DNA of 36,019 bases from an uncultured Oxalobacteraceae bacterium (GCA_946480015.1 CAMLIL010000058.1:1-36019), one strand, 5' to 3'. Numbered from the stretch's first letter, positions 16,925 to 24,862 are shown. A program made the numbers and translations. Notes: generated by a model not told the origin, from the sequence alone.

Positions 16925-17956
16925 TTATGGATGGGATGAAGAAGGCGAAGCGGACAGCCCGAAGGCTTGGGCCAGCAGGCTGTACGAATGCTGCCGGACG
17001 GCGCCATCGTAGGCCCAGGTATTGACCACGATCTCGTCCAGTTCCAGGCGGCGCGCCAGGGTGTCGATGCGCTCGGCCACCTGGGCGCCGGTGCCGACCA
17101 GGGCGGCGCTGCGCAGCTGGTCGATACGGGTTTTCTCGAAACTATTGTAGTCATAGGCCGCCGCTTCCTCGGGCGACACCATCGGACCGAGCAAGCCCTG
17201 TTCGAAGCGGACGCGCCAATGTTCGCGCGTCATCAATTGGCGCTGCGCATCGGCTTGCGTATCGGCCGCCAGCGCCCACACGCAGATGGTGGCGCGCGGC
17301 GCCGGATAGCGGCTGCTGGGCTGGTAATTCTGGCGGTACAGCGCGAGCGCCTGCTCGACACCTTGTCCATCGTTGAAGAAATAGGCGTAGGCATACGGCA
17401 GGCCCAGATGGGCGGCCAGCTGGGCGCCATAATCGGAACTGCCGAGGATCCACATTTCCGGACTGGTCGGGCCTTGCGGCTGAGCGGTGATGGCGCGATA
17501 CGGATGGCCTTCCGGCAAGCGATTGCCCTCCAGCCAATCGCGCACATCGAGGATCTGGCGCGGAAAGTCGTCGGCATTGGGGCTGGCATGCGGGTTGAGC
17601 GCGCGCGCCGTCAGCCGGTCCGAGCCGGGCGCGCGGCCCAGGCCCAGGTCGATGCGGCCCGGCGCGATGGCTTCGAGCACGCGGAACTGTTCAGCCACCT
17701 TCAGCGCCGCATAGTGCGGCAGCATGATGCCGGCGCTGCCCACCCGGATGCGGGCGGTGGTGGCGGCGATCGCGGCCATCAGCACTTCCGGCGCGCTGCC
17801 GGCCACGCTGGCGCTATTGTGGTGCTCGGACAGCCAGTAACGCGCATAGCCGAGCGCATCGCAATGGCGCGCCAGCGCCAGGGTGGCGGGAATCGCGTCG
17901 GCCGGGGTCTGCCCCTTGACGGCAGGCGACTGGTCGAGCACGGACAGGATCGGCAC
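16925..17956 (-). CDS. LLM class flavin-dependent oxidoreductase
   Basis: A 343-residue bacterial-luciferase-like monooxygenase of the YhbW type. The N-terminus LSVLDQSPAVKGQTPADAI is the hallmark of this subgroup, followed by YARYWLSEHHNSASVAGSAPEVL and the flavin-binding RIRVGSAGIMLPHYAALKVAEQF. GRIDLGLGRAPGSD is also conserved. These TIM-barrel enzymes use reduced FMN supplied by a separate reductase; the substrate is unknown. The start is a GTG at 17954-17956 with GGAG upstream, 16 bp after the peroxiredoxin-glutaredoxin stop. The mtfA gene follows after 13 bp. The tight spacing makes a peroxide-defence/flavin oxidase/peptidase operon very likely. Confidence 0.91.
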   Translation of the reverse strand: MPILSVLDQSPAVKGQTPADAIPATLALARHCDALGYARYWLSEHHNSASVAGSAPEVLMAAIAATTARIRVGSAGIMLPHYAALKVAEQFRVLEAIAPGRIDLGLGRAPGSDRLTARALNPHASPNADDFPRQILDVRDWLEGNRLPEGHPYRAITAQPQGPTSPEMWILGSSDYGAQLAAHLGLPYAYAYFFNDGQGVEQALALYRQNYQPSSRYPAPRATICVWALAADTQADAQRQLMTREHWRVRFEQGLLGPMVSPEEAAAYDYNSFEKTRIDQLRSAALVGTGAQVAERIDTLARRLELDEIVVNTWAYDGAVRQHSYSLLAQAFGLSASPSSSHP

Positions 17957-17972
17957 GGCGGCTCCGCTGGAC

Positions 17973-18722
17973 TTAAGCAGCCTTGGCTGCGAAATGCGCG
18001 TCGAGCGCGTCGGCGTTGCCGATCAGCTTACCGCCGATGAATACCTGCGGCCAGGTGGAGGCACCCGACACGGCGCGCAGCACGCTGCTGTTGATGCGCT
18101 GGTCTTGCGAGATTTCGGTGTACTTCAGGCCGTGCGCCTTAAGGGCCGCCTTGGCACGCGCGCAATGCGGGCAGCCCGGCTTGGCGAATATCACGACCGG
18201 TTCCGGCACCTCGGCGTCCGGCGCGATGTAGTGCAGCATGGTTTCGGCATCCGACACTTCGAAGGGATCGCCGTCTTTCTCCGGCTCGATGAACATCTTG
18301 GCGATGATGCCGTCCTTGACCAGCATCGAGTAGCGCCACGAGCGCATGCCGAAGCCCAGATTGCGCTTGTCGACCAGCAGGCCCATGCCTTTGGAAAAGT
18401 CGCCATTGCCATCGGGGATGACGGTGATATTGTCGGCGTCCTGGCCGGTTTTCCACTCGTTCATGACGAAGGCATCGTTGACCGCCATGCAGACGATCTC
18501 GTCCACGCCATGCTGCCTGAAGACCGGCGCCAGTTCGTTGTAGCGCGGCAGGTGGGTCGACGAGCAGGTCGGCGTGTAGGCGCCCGGCAGGGAAAACACG
18601 ATCACGGTCTTGCCCTTGAACAGCTCACCGGTCGTGATGTCTTTCCATTGGTCGTTCGGGCGCGCCTTGAACGTCACGTTCGGAACAGGCTTGCCTTCGA
18701 GAGAATCTGGGGTCGGTAACAT
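17973..18722 (-). CDS. hybrid peroxiredoxin 5-glutaredoxin (PGdx)
   Basis: A 249-residue fusion that reduces peroxides using glutathione through its own glutaredoxin domain, as shown for the Haemophilus influenzae hybrid Prx5. Residues 1-160 are the Prx5 domain with peroxidatic Cys53 in PGAYTPTCSSTHLP. Residues 172-249 are glutaredoxin with the dithiol site CPHC (Cys184, Cys187), the TWPQVFIGG cis-Pro loop and the GNADAL end. The ATG at 18722 follows AAAGGA; the frame extends seven codons further without support. It heads the operon with the LLM oxidoreductase and mtfA. A perfect inverted repeat TCAATT-ACTA-AATTGA 77 bp upstream may be an operator. No oxyR gene is adjacent. Confidence 0.95.
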   Translation of the reverse strand: MLPTPDSLEGKPVPNVTFKARPNDQWKDITTGELFKGKTVIVFSLPGAYTPTCSSTHLPRYNELAPVFRQHGVDEIVCMAVNDAFVMNEWKTGQDADNITVIPDGNGDFSKGMGLLVDKRNLGFGMRSWRYSMLVKDGIIAKMFIEPEKDGDPFEVSDAETMLHYIAPDAEVPEPVVIFAKPGCPHCARAKAALKAHGLKYTEISQDQRINSSVLRAVSGASTWPQVFIGGKLIGNADALDAHFAAKAA

Positions 18723-18798
18723 GGGAGTCCTTTGGGTGCACATGGATGGGCGTCATCAAAGCGCCACAGAGCACCATCTGGGGCGCCTTGCAGCGTTT

Positions 18799-18814
18799 TC
18801 AATTACTAAATTGA
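18799..18814. promoter_or_regulatory. inverted repeat upstream of the Prx5-Grx operon
   Basis: TCAATT-ACTA-AATTGA is a perfect 6+4+6 inverted repeat in an AT-rich patch, 77 bp before the start codon. Its place suits a transcription-factor site. It does not fit the OxyR pattern of four spaced ATAG elements. Confidence 0.4.
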
Positions 18815-18899
18815 TGAGACGATGCGACAACATCGCCCTGCCAACATACCGCAATTCGGCGGTGGACGGCGCGGGGCGCGGCCGGCTGGCCAAGAGGCT

Positions 18900-18989
18900 G
18901 TTTCAAACATGGGCAGGGTGTCGTTGCAGCTCCTTGCCGCGCACGCGCACTGTCTTCGTCGCTGCGCTTAGCCCTGCCCGTGTTGAAAC
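18900..18989. repeat. dispersed palindromic repeat, copy A (long form)
   Basis: GTTTCAAACATGGGCAGGG (18900-18918) pairs with CCCTGCCCGTGTTGAAAC (18972-18989). The interior contains CGTTGCAGCTCCTTGCC, shared with copy B at 28589-28642, plus about 36 extra bases. It ends six bases past the stop of the PhyH gene and may act as its transcription stop. Confidence 0.75.
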
Positions 18990-18994
18990 ACCCA

Positions 18995-19687
18995 CTAAGC
19001 GATCCACTCATGCCATCTCAGCGGAACTGGCAATGGATCTGCGGCAAATTCCAGGTGGAGCACGCGGCGGGGCCGTGCCGAACTCGATTTGCGCGAGGCA
19101 TGCAGGATCAGGGGACGCATCAGGAGCGCGTCGCCGGCATGGGCCGCGCACAGATGGGTACAGGCGGCATGGGCGGCTTGCGCGGCGTCGGCAGCGGCCA
19201 GCCGGCCGCCTGCATGCGAGCCGGGCACTACCCACAGCGCCCCGTTGTCGGCGTCCGCATCATCCAGATGGATACGCACCGTCAGCATCCGTTCGAGCAC
19301 CGCCAGCGGCGGCTGCACATGAACAATGCCTTGTTTGAGCGACCAGGGACCGAAGCCCTCCACGCTGGCTTGCTCCCGCACAGCGATGGTCAAGTCTTGA
19401 TGCCAGGCGACTTGCCAGTTGAGGTCGGCACGCTTGTTGAAGAAGATGGAACGCACCACGGCGGCCTGCGGCCCCAGCACAGGGTCGACCAAGGCGCGCA
19501 CGGCCGCAGAGCACGCCAGCGTGCGGACGGCGTCGACCCTGAGCGCGAGATCGCGCAGACCCGGGCCAGTGTCCATATCCGCCAGCGCAGTCTGCAAGTG
19601 CTCTATCTGGGCCGCAATCAATACCCCGCTCACAAGGGCAAAGCCATGCGTGGCAAGCCGCTCCTGCGTGCTCATGTCGTCAGCCAT
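18995..19687 (-). CDS. PhyH-like Fe(II)/2-oxoglutarate dioxygenase
   Basis: A 230-residue phytanoyl-CoA dioxygenase family protein. The iron ligands are His96 and Asp98 in AWHQDL and His196 in PLILHAS; Arg208 in RPRRVLHLEF is the likely 2-oxoglutarate anchor. FFNKRADLNWQVAWHQD and NGALWVVPGSHAGG are family-typical. Such enzymes hydroxylate small molecules or fatty acyl chains, and the substrate here is unknown. The ATG at 19687 follows GGGGGAG; a second ATG four codons on is possible. The gene is probably monocistronic, and a dispersed palindrome lies directly after its stop. Confidence 0.87.
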   Translation of the reverse strand: MADDMSTQERLATHGFALVSGVLIAAQIEHLQTALADMDTGPGLRDLALRVDAVRTLACSAAVRALVDPVLGPQAAVVRSIFFNKRADLNWQVAWHQDLTIAVREQASVEGFGPWSLKQGIVHVQPPLAVLERMLTVRIHLDDADADNGALWVVPGSHAGGRLAAADAAQAAHAACTHLCAAHAGDALLMRPLILHASRKSSSARPRRVLHLEFAADPLPVPLRWHEWIA

Positions 19688-19772
19688 TCCGCTCCCCCAT
19701 CAGGCGCACGGGCGCCGAGGGCCCATTATGCCCTACGGAAAAAAACTGACCGAATGCGGACGCAAACGCCTA

Positions 19773-19799
19773 CAGGCCGGTCTCGGCCGGCCTGTTTTT
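19773..19799 (+). terminator. orphan plus-strand terminator-like hairpin
   Basis: CAGGCCGG-TCTCGG-CCGGCCTG has a perfect 8-bp stem followed by TTTTT on the plus strand. Both flanking genes are on the minus strand, so it ends no annotated gene. It could stop antisense transcription or end a small RNA starting near 19690-19740. Confidence 0.6.
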
Positions 19800-19839
19800 A
19801 CCCATGGACGATGCCAGCCGGACCTGTCCGGCGCGACCG

Positions 19840-20463
19840 TCAGGAATTGCCTTCCTTGCTGCCGGCCGCCGGTGCGGCACCGAACAGGGCCGCCACCAGC
19901 GGATCGCGCGCCACCGGGCTGCGGTTGACGCGGATCGCATAATGCGTGTCGTCGGCCAGGATGTGGAAATGGCGGCCGGTGCCGGCCATGCTCTGCTCGC
20001 GCAGGCCCGGACGCTCCTTGCGCGGCGCGGCACCTTCGCGTTTCGGCTGCACGATCGCTGCCAGGAATGCCTTGACCCGCTCCGGATCGGGCGAGATCTG
20101 GTACACCGCCTTGCCCAGGTAGGTGGCGGTGCCTTCGATATAGCGTGCCAGTTCGATCACGCCAGCCTCGCGCAGGTCGCGGATGTATTTGCGCGCCCCC
20201 GACGGGGAAAACTTGAGAAACCAGGCAATTTCGTCGGCAAGCATCTCGTGGGTCGACAGTTCGCCGATCAGCTTTTGCATGTTTTCGATGCGGCGCTGCG
20301 TCGCCGATGTCGAGCGTACCCGCTCAATCGGGGCCATCGAGATCGGCGCGCGTTCGGCTGGCTGTGGCGCGACGCGTTCGATCAACGAGGAATTGGCCGA
20401 GGAATGTTTGGCGGTCACTTCGTTCTGTGCCGCGTTGTTATTCTGTTGAGTCCTTGCTTGCAT
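19840..20463 (-). CDS. putative winged-helix DNA-binding protein
   Basis: A 207-residue protein. The ATG at 20463 has GGAG upstream; the frame continues to 20628 without support. The first 60 residues are low-complexity and polar (MQARTQQNNNAAQNEVTAKH). Residues 65-145 look like a winged HTH: MQKLIGELSTHEMLADEIAWFL, then SPSGARKYIRDLREAGVIELARYIEG as recognition helix and wing, then TYLGKAVYQISPD. The C-terminal part includes a basic segment (KREGAAPRKERPGLREQ) and ends HFHILADDTHYAIRVNRS followed by a short Ala-rich tail. The layout resembles regulators of the ArsR/MarR fold class, but I do not recognise the family. It diverges from the collagen-like lipoprotein gene. Confidence 0.72.
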   Translation of the reverse strand: MQARTQQNNNAAQNEVTAKHSSANSSLIERVAPQPAERAPISMAPIERVRSTSATQRRIENMQKLIGELSTHEMLADEIAWFLKFSPSGARKYIRDLREAGVIELARYIEGTATYLGKAVYQISPDPERVKAFLAAIVQPKREGAAPRKERPGLREQSMAGTGRHFHILADDTHYAIRVNRSPVARDPLVAALFGAAPAAGSKEGNS

Positions 20464-20806
20464 TTGAATACTCCATGGAAAGAGATCGTCATTCGTTCGA
20501 ACCACCACCAGCCGTTGGACAGCTTTGCCACAGGTCGGTTCGTTCAACTGGGTCCCAGATTGCCTGCTCAGGATCAACTGGTCTGTGCGCCATCGAACAT
20601 TTCCAATGAATAACTGCAGAGTTGACAAACATTTTCGTATTTACAGTTCATGGCATTTCAGCCACGGTGCGTGCGTTCGCGTACAGAGCAGCCTCGACCG
20701 TGTAGCTAATCTGGCCCTGTCGCGCGCCGCTCGCGTGTGCACCGAATCGTCTTGTTGTTGGCCTGCCTTCCCGGCACGCAAAACTCTCTTCATAAAGGAA
20801 ACCATC
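20464..20806. other. intergenic region, 343 bp, regulatory
   Basis: A divergent region between the HTH gene and the collagen-like lipoprotein gene. It holds the shared 18-bp promoter element at 20671-20688. A TTGACA hexamer lies at 20622-20627 without a well-spaced -10. The leader of the lipoprotein gene is about 90 bases long. No ORF with good start signals is seen. Confidence 0.5.
20671..20688 (+). promoter_or_regulatory. shared 18-bp promoter element, site B
   Basis: GTGCGTTCGCGTACAGAG matches the consensus GTGCGTnnnCGyACAGAn. A possible -10 hexamer GCTAAT (20705-20710) lies 16 bp downstream. It is 118 bp before the start of the collagen-like lipoprotein gene. Confidence 0.55.
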
Positions 20807-21064
20807 ATGAAAACAAGCATCCTGGCAGCAATGTTGGCAGTCGCCGCGCTCTCGGCCTGCGAGAAAACCACCGTCAATCCGCCAGCGACCATCGTCACCC
20901 CGGTGGAAACTCCTGCTGCCGCCCAAGCGCCGTCCACCGTGGCCGTACCGGTGCCGGTGCCCGGACCGCAAGGTCCAGCCGGAGCGCCGGGCGAAAAGGG
21001 AGAAAAAGGCGAACCAGGCAAGCCTGGCGACACGACCATCGTCGTGCCGGAAAAGACCAACTGA
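20807..21064 (+). CDS. small collagen-like lipoprotein
   Basis: An 85-residue lipoprotein. The signal peptide ends in LSAC with lipidated Cys18. Residues 20-52 are Pro/Thr/Val-rich and probably extended. Residues 53-76 are eight perfect Gly-X-Y triplets (GPQ, GPA, GAP, GEK, GEK, GEP, GKP, GDT). They include the charged GEKGEKGEP pattern that stabilises bacterial triple helices without hydroxyproline. The tail is TIVVPEKTN. Eight triplets are short for a stable collagen helix, but trimerisation of anchored chains is conceivable. AAAGGAAACC precedes the ATG, and a strong terminator follows. The shared stress-type promoter element lies upstream. The function is unknown. Confidence 0.85.
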   Translation: MKTSILAAMLAVAALSACEKTTVNPPATIVTPVETPAAAQAPSTVAVPVPVPGPQGPAGAPGEKGEKGEPGKPGDTTIVVPEKTN

Positions 21065-21107
21065 CGAGTCGCCAGGAAACTAAGTCTGCGTCATTGACGC
21101 GGCAGGC

Positions 21108-21152
21108 ATCGCGCGGCGGCGGAAAAATAGTTCCCGCACCGCGCGATTTTTC
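21108..21152 (+). terminator. intrinsic terminator of the collagen-like lipoprotein gene
   Basis: ATCGCGCGG (21108-21116) pairs perfectly with CCGCGCGAT (21139-21147), and the T-run continues to 21151. The loop is about 22 bases. Confidence 0.75.
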
Positions 21153-21337
21153 TTGTAAAAATCGCCAGTTTTACGGAATGTTGTAGAAATGCCACCACGG
21201 CGCAAAGATCGTGCCGGTTCCCGTGGAATGGCTGAACTCACAGCCCAGATCCCCAGTCGAATATCAGTGCTAGCAGCGCAATCAGCAAATGAAGCACGCG
21301 ATGTCCAACATTTTCACTAACAATCTGGGAGTTCCCT

Positions 21338-22372
21338 GTGAATAATACGAAGAAAATTGCCTTTGCAAGCACCATGTTGTGGCTGGCCGGGCCGGCCCTT
21401 TCCCAAACCATCAATCCATCCTGGTACATCCAGCCCAGCGTCGTGTACGCCGAACCCGACGACCAGTTCGGCCTGGACAAACGCGACTGGGGCGGCGGCA
21501 TCAAAGTCGGCAAGCCGCTGCACCCCAACTGGGATGTGCAGTTCGGCGCCACCCACATGCGCGCCAAAGAAGACCCGGCGCGCTACACCCAAACCCTGGT
21601 GAGCGCCGATGCGCTGCTGATGTTATCGCGCGCCAATTTCCGTCCCTTCCTGCTGTTCGGCGTGGGTGCCGAGCGCGACAAGGTGGAAAATCCCGTCCGC
21701 AATGTCCACAAAACGTCGCCCTACGTCACCGCCGGCCTGGGTTTCCAGCTGAGCCTGACCGATCAATGGTCGATGCAGGCCGATTTGCGCGCCGTGCGCG
21801 GCCGCCTGCGCGACTCGCAGCTGTTCGGTTTCGACCGCAGCCTGAACCGCTATCTGACGGTGGGCTTCAATTACGCGTTCAACAAGCCGCCGGCACCACC
21901 GCCGCCGCCGGTTCAACCGGCGCCGGCCGTCGTCACCCCGCCGCCGGCACCGGTGGAACCGCCGCCCCCTCCCCCACCGCCGCCGCCGCGTTTCGAAAAG
22001 GTCACCTTATCGGCCACGGAACTGTTTGCATTCAACAGCGCCACCCTCAACGCGCCGCAACCGCGGCTGGACGAAATCGCCGCCGCGCTGGCGGCCGATC
22101 CGTCCATCACCGACGTCGACATCAACGGCTATGCCGACCGGCTGGGTTCGAGCAAGTACAACCAAAAATTGTCGGAGCGCCGCGCCAACGCCGTGCGCGA
22201 CTACCTGATCGCCAAGGGCATTTCCGGCGAGCGCCTCAAAGCCTACGGCAGGGGCGAAGCCAATCCGGTGGTCACCTGCACCGACAAGAACCGTGCCGCG
22301 CTGATCCGCTGCCTGGAACCGAATCGCCGTGTCGAGGTCGAGCAGATCACGGTGGAGCGCCGCGTGCAGTAA
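21338..22372 (+). CDS. OmpA family outer-membrane protein with polyproline linker
   Basis: A 344-residue porin-like protein. The start is a GTG at 21338 with GGGAG upstream. A signal peptide (1-22, ending ALSQ) leads to an eight-stranded OmpA-type barrel (about 23-185) with aromatic-rich strands such as NPSWYIQPSVVYAEPDDQFG. A periplasmic linker (about 186-225) is very proline-rich, with a run of about ten prolines. The C-terminal OmpA domain (225-340) binds peptidoglycan: ELFAFNSATL, GYADRLGSSKYNQKLSERRA and NRRVEVE, with one Cys pair around VTCTDKN and IRCLEP. The protein thus ties the outer membrane to the cell wall. The polyproline run probably needs EF-P for translation. Confidence 0.93.
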   Translation: MNNTKKIAFASTMLWLAGPALSQTINPSWYIQPSVVYAEPDDQFGLDKRDWGGGIKVGKPLHPNWDVQFGATHMRAKEDPARYTQTLVSADALLMLSRANFRPFLLFGVGAERDKVENPVRNVHKTSPYVTAGLGFQLSLTDQWSMQADLRAVRGRLRDSQLFGFDRSLNRYLTVGFNYAFNKPPAPPPPPVQPAPAVVTPPPAPVEPPPPPPPPPPRFEKVTLSATELFAFNSATLNAPQPRLDEIAAALAADPSITDVDINGYADRLGSSKYNQKLSERRANAVRDYLIAKGISGERLKAYGRGEANPVVTCTDKNRAALIRCLEPNRRVEVEQITVERRVQ

Positions 22373-22480
22373 CAGCCTGGCCGCCAGGCAGCATCACCAG
22401 GGAACGCCAGGCCGGTGCGGTTGGCGGGCCACCGGAAGCGGAGCCAGGCCCGGCGACGCTTCGATCACAACGGAGGAAAC

Positions 22481-23401
22481 ATGCTCGGTACCGAAGAAAA
22501 ATGGCAGCCATTTTCTCAAAAGCTGGTGCACGTGATGCGCTGCGCCGTCAGCGAATGGATCGACCACCGCGCCGCCAGCAAAGGTGCCGCACTGGCCTTC
22601 TACACCCTGTTCTCGATCGCCCCCATCCTGGTGCTGGTCATTGCCATCGCCGGCTTCTTTTACGGCGCCGAGGCAGCCCAGGGCCAGTTGCTGGACGAGC
22701 TGCGCAGCCTGGTCGGCAAGCAGGGCGCCGAAGCCATCACCCTGGTACTGGCGGGAGCGCGCAACAAGGAAAGCGGCGTGTGGGCAACCGTGATTGCCAC
22801 CCTGCTGCTGCTGTTCGGGGCGACCAGCGTGTTTGCCGAACTGAAGGACAGTCTGGATGAAATCTGGAACGTTCCCAAGCCCAAGGACGCAAGCTGGTGG
22901 GATACCGTGCGCACGCGCCTGCTCTCGTTCGGGCTGATCCTGGTGCTGGCCTTCCTGCTGATGGTGTCGCTGGTGGTCAGCGCCGCGCTGGCGGTGGTGG
23001 AGCACTACTTCACCGGCATGTGGAAAGAGGCGGCGGTCCTGCTGTCCTGGGTGGCCTGGCTGTTCAGTTTCCTGGTGATTGCGACCCTGTTCGCGGTGAT
23101 CTACAAAATGCTTCCGCGTATCAAACTGTCCTGGCGGGACGTGGTCATCGGCGCGCTCGGCACGGCGGCCATGTTCACCATCGGCAAATTCCTGATTGGC
23201 CTGTATATCGGCAATAGCGGCGTGGCCAGCAGTTTCGGTGCGGCCGGATCGATGATCGCGTTGCTGCTGTGGGTCTACTACTCGGCACAGATCTTTTTCC
23301 TGGGAGCGGAGTTTGCGCGCCAGTATGCGCTGTCCCTGGGCAGTCTGAAGGACAAAAGCAAGGAGGAAACCGGCGCGACCAAGGTGGCCGACGTGCGCTA
23401 A
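22481..23401 (+). CDS. YihY/virulence factor BrkB family membrane protein
   Basis: A 306-residue inner-membrane protein of the YihY (formerly called RNase BN) family. GGAGGAAAC sets the ATG at 22481. Family features are AASKGAALAFYTLFSIAPILVLVIAI, the loop LRSLVGKQGAEAI, LFGATSVFAELKDSLDEIWNV, and KMLPRIKLSWRDVVIGALGTAAMFTIGK followed by LIGLYIGNSGVASSFGAAGSMIALLLWVYYSAQIFFLGAEF. About six membrane segments are visible, which is standard. Molecular function is unsettled in the literature; the family is not a nuclease. The C-terminal tail is short and charged. It converges with the AI-2E gene, with a REP-like unit between them. Confidence 0.92.
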   Translation: MLGTEEKWQPFSQKLVHVMRCAVSEWIDHRAASKGAALAFYTLFSIAPILVLVIAIAGFFYGAEAAQGQLLDELRSLVGKQGAEAITLVLAGARNKESGVWATVIATLLLLFGATSVFAELKDSLDEIWNVPKPKDASWWDTVRTRLLSFGLILVLAFLLMVSLVVSAALAVVEHYFTGMWKEAAVLLSWVAWLFSFLVIATLFAVIYKMLPRIKLSWRDVVIGALGTAAMFTIGKFLIGLYIGNSGVASSFGAAGSMIALLLWVYYSAQIFFLGAEFARQYALSLGSLKDKSKEETGATKVADVR

Positions 23402-23403
23402 GA

Positions 23404-23433
23404 GGTCGTTTCTGCGAAGGCAGGAACCCATCG
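23404..23433. repeat. single REP-like unit
   Basis: The segment around TTTCTGC-GAAG-GCAGGAA, ending in ACCCATC, folds as a short hairpin with one mismatch. It shares its layout (GTC, stem, ACCC) with the double element at 11598-11664. It lies between convergent genes. Confidence 0.5.
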
Positions 23434-23509
23434 CGCGCGACGAACAGGGCAGCCGAGAGCAAAAACGACCGATCCGACCGGCGTTCCTGGCCTGGCGCAC
23501 CGCCCGTCC

Positions 23510-24745
23510 CTACTCTCCCAGCAACTCGGCCAGCACGTCCATGCCTTCCACCCGCTCGGCCACGACCTTGATCATCACCACCACCGGCACGCCCAGCAGC
23601 AAACCCCACATCCCCCACAGCCAGCCCCAGAACAACAGGCTGACGAACACGGCGGCCGGGTTCATCTTGGCGATCTTGCCGGTCATCCAGGTAGCGATCA
23701 CGGTGCCGACCAAGGTCGCGATGGCCAGCGAACTGCCTGCCACCAGCAGCACCATGCGCAGCGACTCGAACTGCATGAAGGCCACCAAGCCGGTGGCCAC
23801 CGTGATCAGCAGCGGGCCGAAGTAAGGAATGATGTGCATCAGCCCCGCAAACACGGCCCAGGCGCCGGCATTTTCCAGCCCGATCGCGCTGAGCGCCACC
23901 CAGGTCAGCAGCGCCAGCAGGCTGTTGGTTACCAGCAGCATGAACATATAGTTCTGAATCGACGTGTTGATGTCGTCGAGGATGTGTACGGTGACTTTCT
24001 TGCGGCTGAGCGATGGCCCGGTCAGCTTGACCAGCTTGCGCTTGAAGGTGTCGCCCGCCAGCAGGAGGAAAAACACCAGGAACACCACCATGGTGGCCTG
24101 GCTGGCAAAGCTCATCAAACCCATCGATCCCGCCAAAACCCAGTCCATCACCCGGAAGCTGCCGCCCCCGCCCGCTGCTGGCGCCGGCGGCGGCTTCCTG
24201 AGTTTGCGCGGGTTCACGCCGACCGCCGCCGTGGTCGCCTGTTCGATCTGGGTCGCTGCCGCCTGCACCTGGGCAATTGTGCTGGGCGAGCCGTCGTCGG
24301 TATTGGTCAGCAGGCGCGTGACCTTGGCGGTAATGCGCGGCAGATCGTCAATAATATTGAAGAACTGGTCTTGCACGCGGTTCAGCACTCCCCCCATCAG
24401 CAGCAGGATGGCCGCCGTCACCAGCGTGGCGCCGATGGCGCGCTTGATGCGTAGGCGTTCGAGCCACATTACCAGCGGATTGAGGGTATAGGCAATGAAT
24501 ATGCCGAGCAACAGCGGCACCACGAATTTTTGCGCCCATTGCAGCGCCCACACAAAGGTAATCGTCGCGATGATGCCCAAGGCCAGCCCGCGCGCATTGA
24601 CGTGGATGGGAAGGCGCAGGCCGGGGTTGCTGGGCTGGGCCAGCGGATCGGACGGGTCGGGCGGTGGGGCAAGCGCGGGAATGCCCGCGGCCTCGACCGG
24701 GAGAGGGGTGGCGTCCGTGGCGGGACCGGGTTCGGCAAGCTGCAT
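23510..24745 (-). CDS. AI-2E family transporter (PerM/YdiK-like permease)
   Basis: A 411-residue inner-membrane protein of the AI-2E family exporter group. The N-terminal 55 residues are Pro/Ala-rich and cytoplasmic. Membrane segments begin at LALGIIATITFVWAL and VVPLLLGIFIAYTLNPLVMWL. A periplasmic or amphipathic region contains a Pro/Gly insertion (KPPPAPAAGGGGS). The C-terminal half has the conserved ALLTWVALSAIGLENAGAWAVFAGLMHIIPYFGPLLITV pattern and the closing FWGWLWGMWGLLLGVPVVVMIKVV. Some members export autoinducer-2 and others are Na+/H+ antiporters, so the substrate is open. The Shine-Dalgarno is weak (AGAGAAG). Confidence 0.9.
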   Translation of the reverse strand: MQLAEPGPATDATPLPVEAAGIPALAPPPDPSDPLAQPSNPGLRLPIHVNARGLALGIIATITFVWALQWAQKFVVPLLLGIFIAYTLNPLVMWLERLRIKRAIGATLVTAAILLLMGGVLNRVQDQFFNIIDDLPRITAKVTRLLTNTDDGSPSTIAQVQAAATQIEQATTAAVGVNPRKLRKPPPAPAAGGGGSFRVMDWVLAGSMGLMSFASQATMVVFLVFFLLLAGDTFKRKLVKLTGPSLSRKKVTVHILDDINTSIQNYMFMLLVTNSLLALLTWVALSAIGLENAGAWAVFAGLMHIIPYFGPLLITVATGLVAFMQFESLRMVLLVAGSSLAIATLVGTVIATWMTGKIAKMNPAAVFVSLLFWGWLWGMWGLLLGVPVVVMIKVVAERVEGMDVLAELLGE

Positions 24746-24862
24746 GATGACTTCTCTGCTGTAGTTTTTATCGTCTTTCCATTCCTCTGACTGCGCGTTC
24801 CTTGTGCGGCGGTGGCCGGCCGCTCGCTCACCATAGCACTAGCCCTGGCAGCGTGGCGCATA

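Noticed and set aside
16051..17154. Longer start for the MtfA-like protein
   Set aside because: The extension overlaps 230 bp of the upstream LLM gene. The ATG at 16911 has a good ribosome binding site and gives a plausible membrane anchor.
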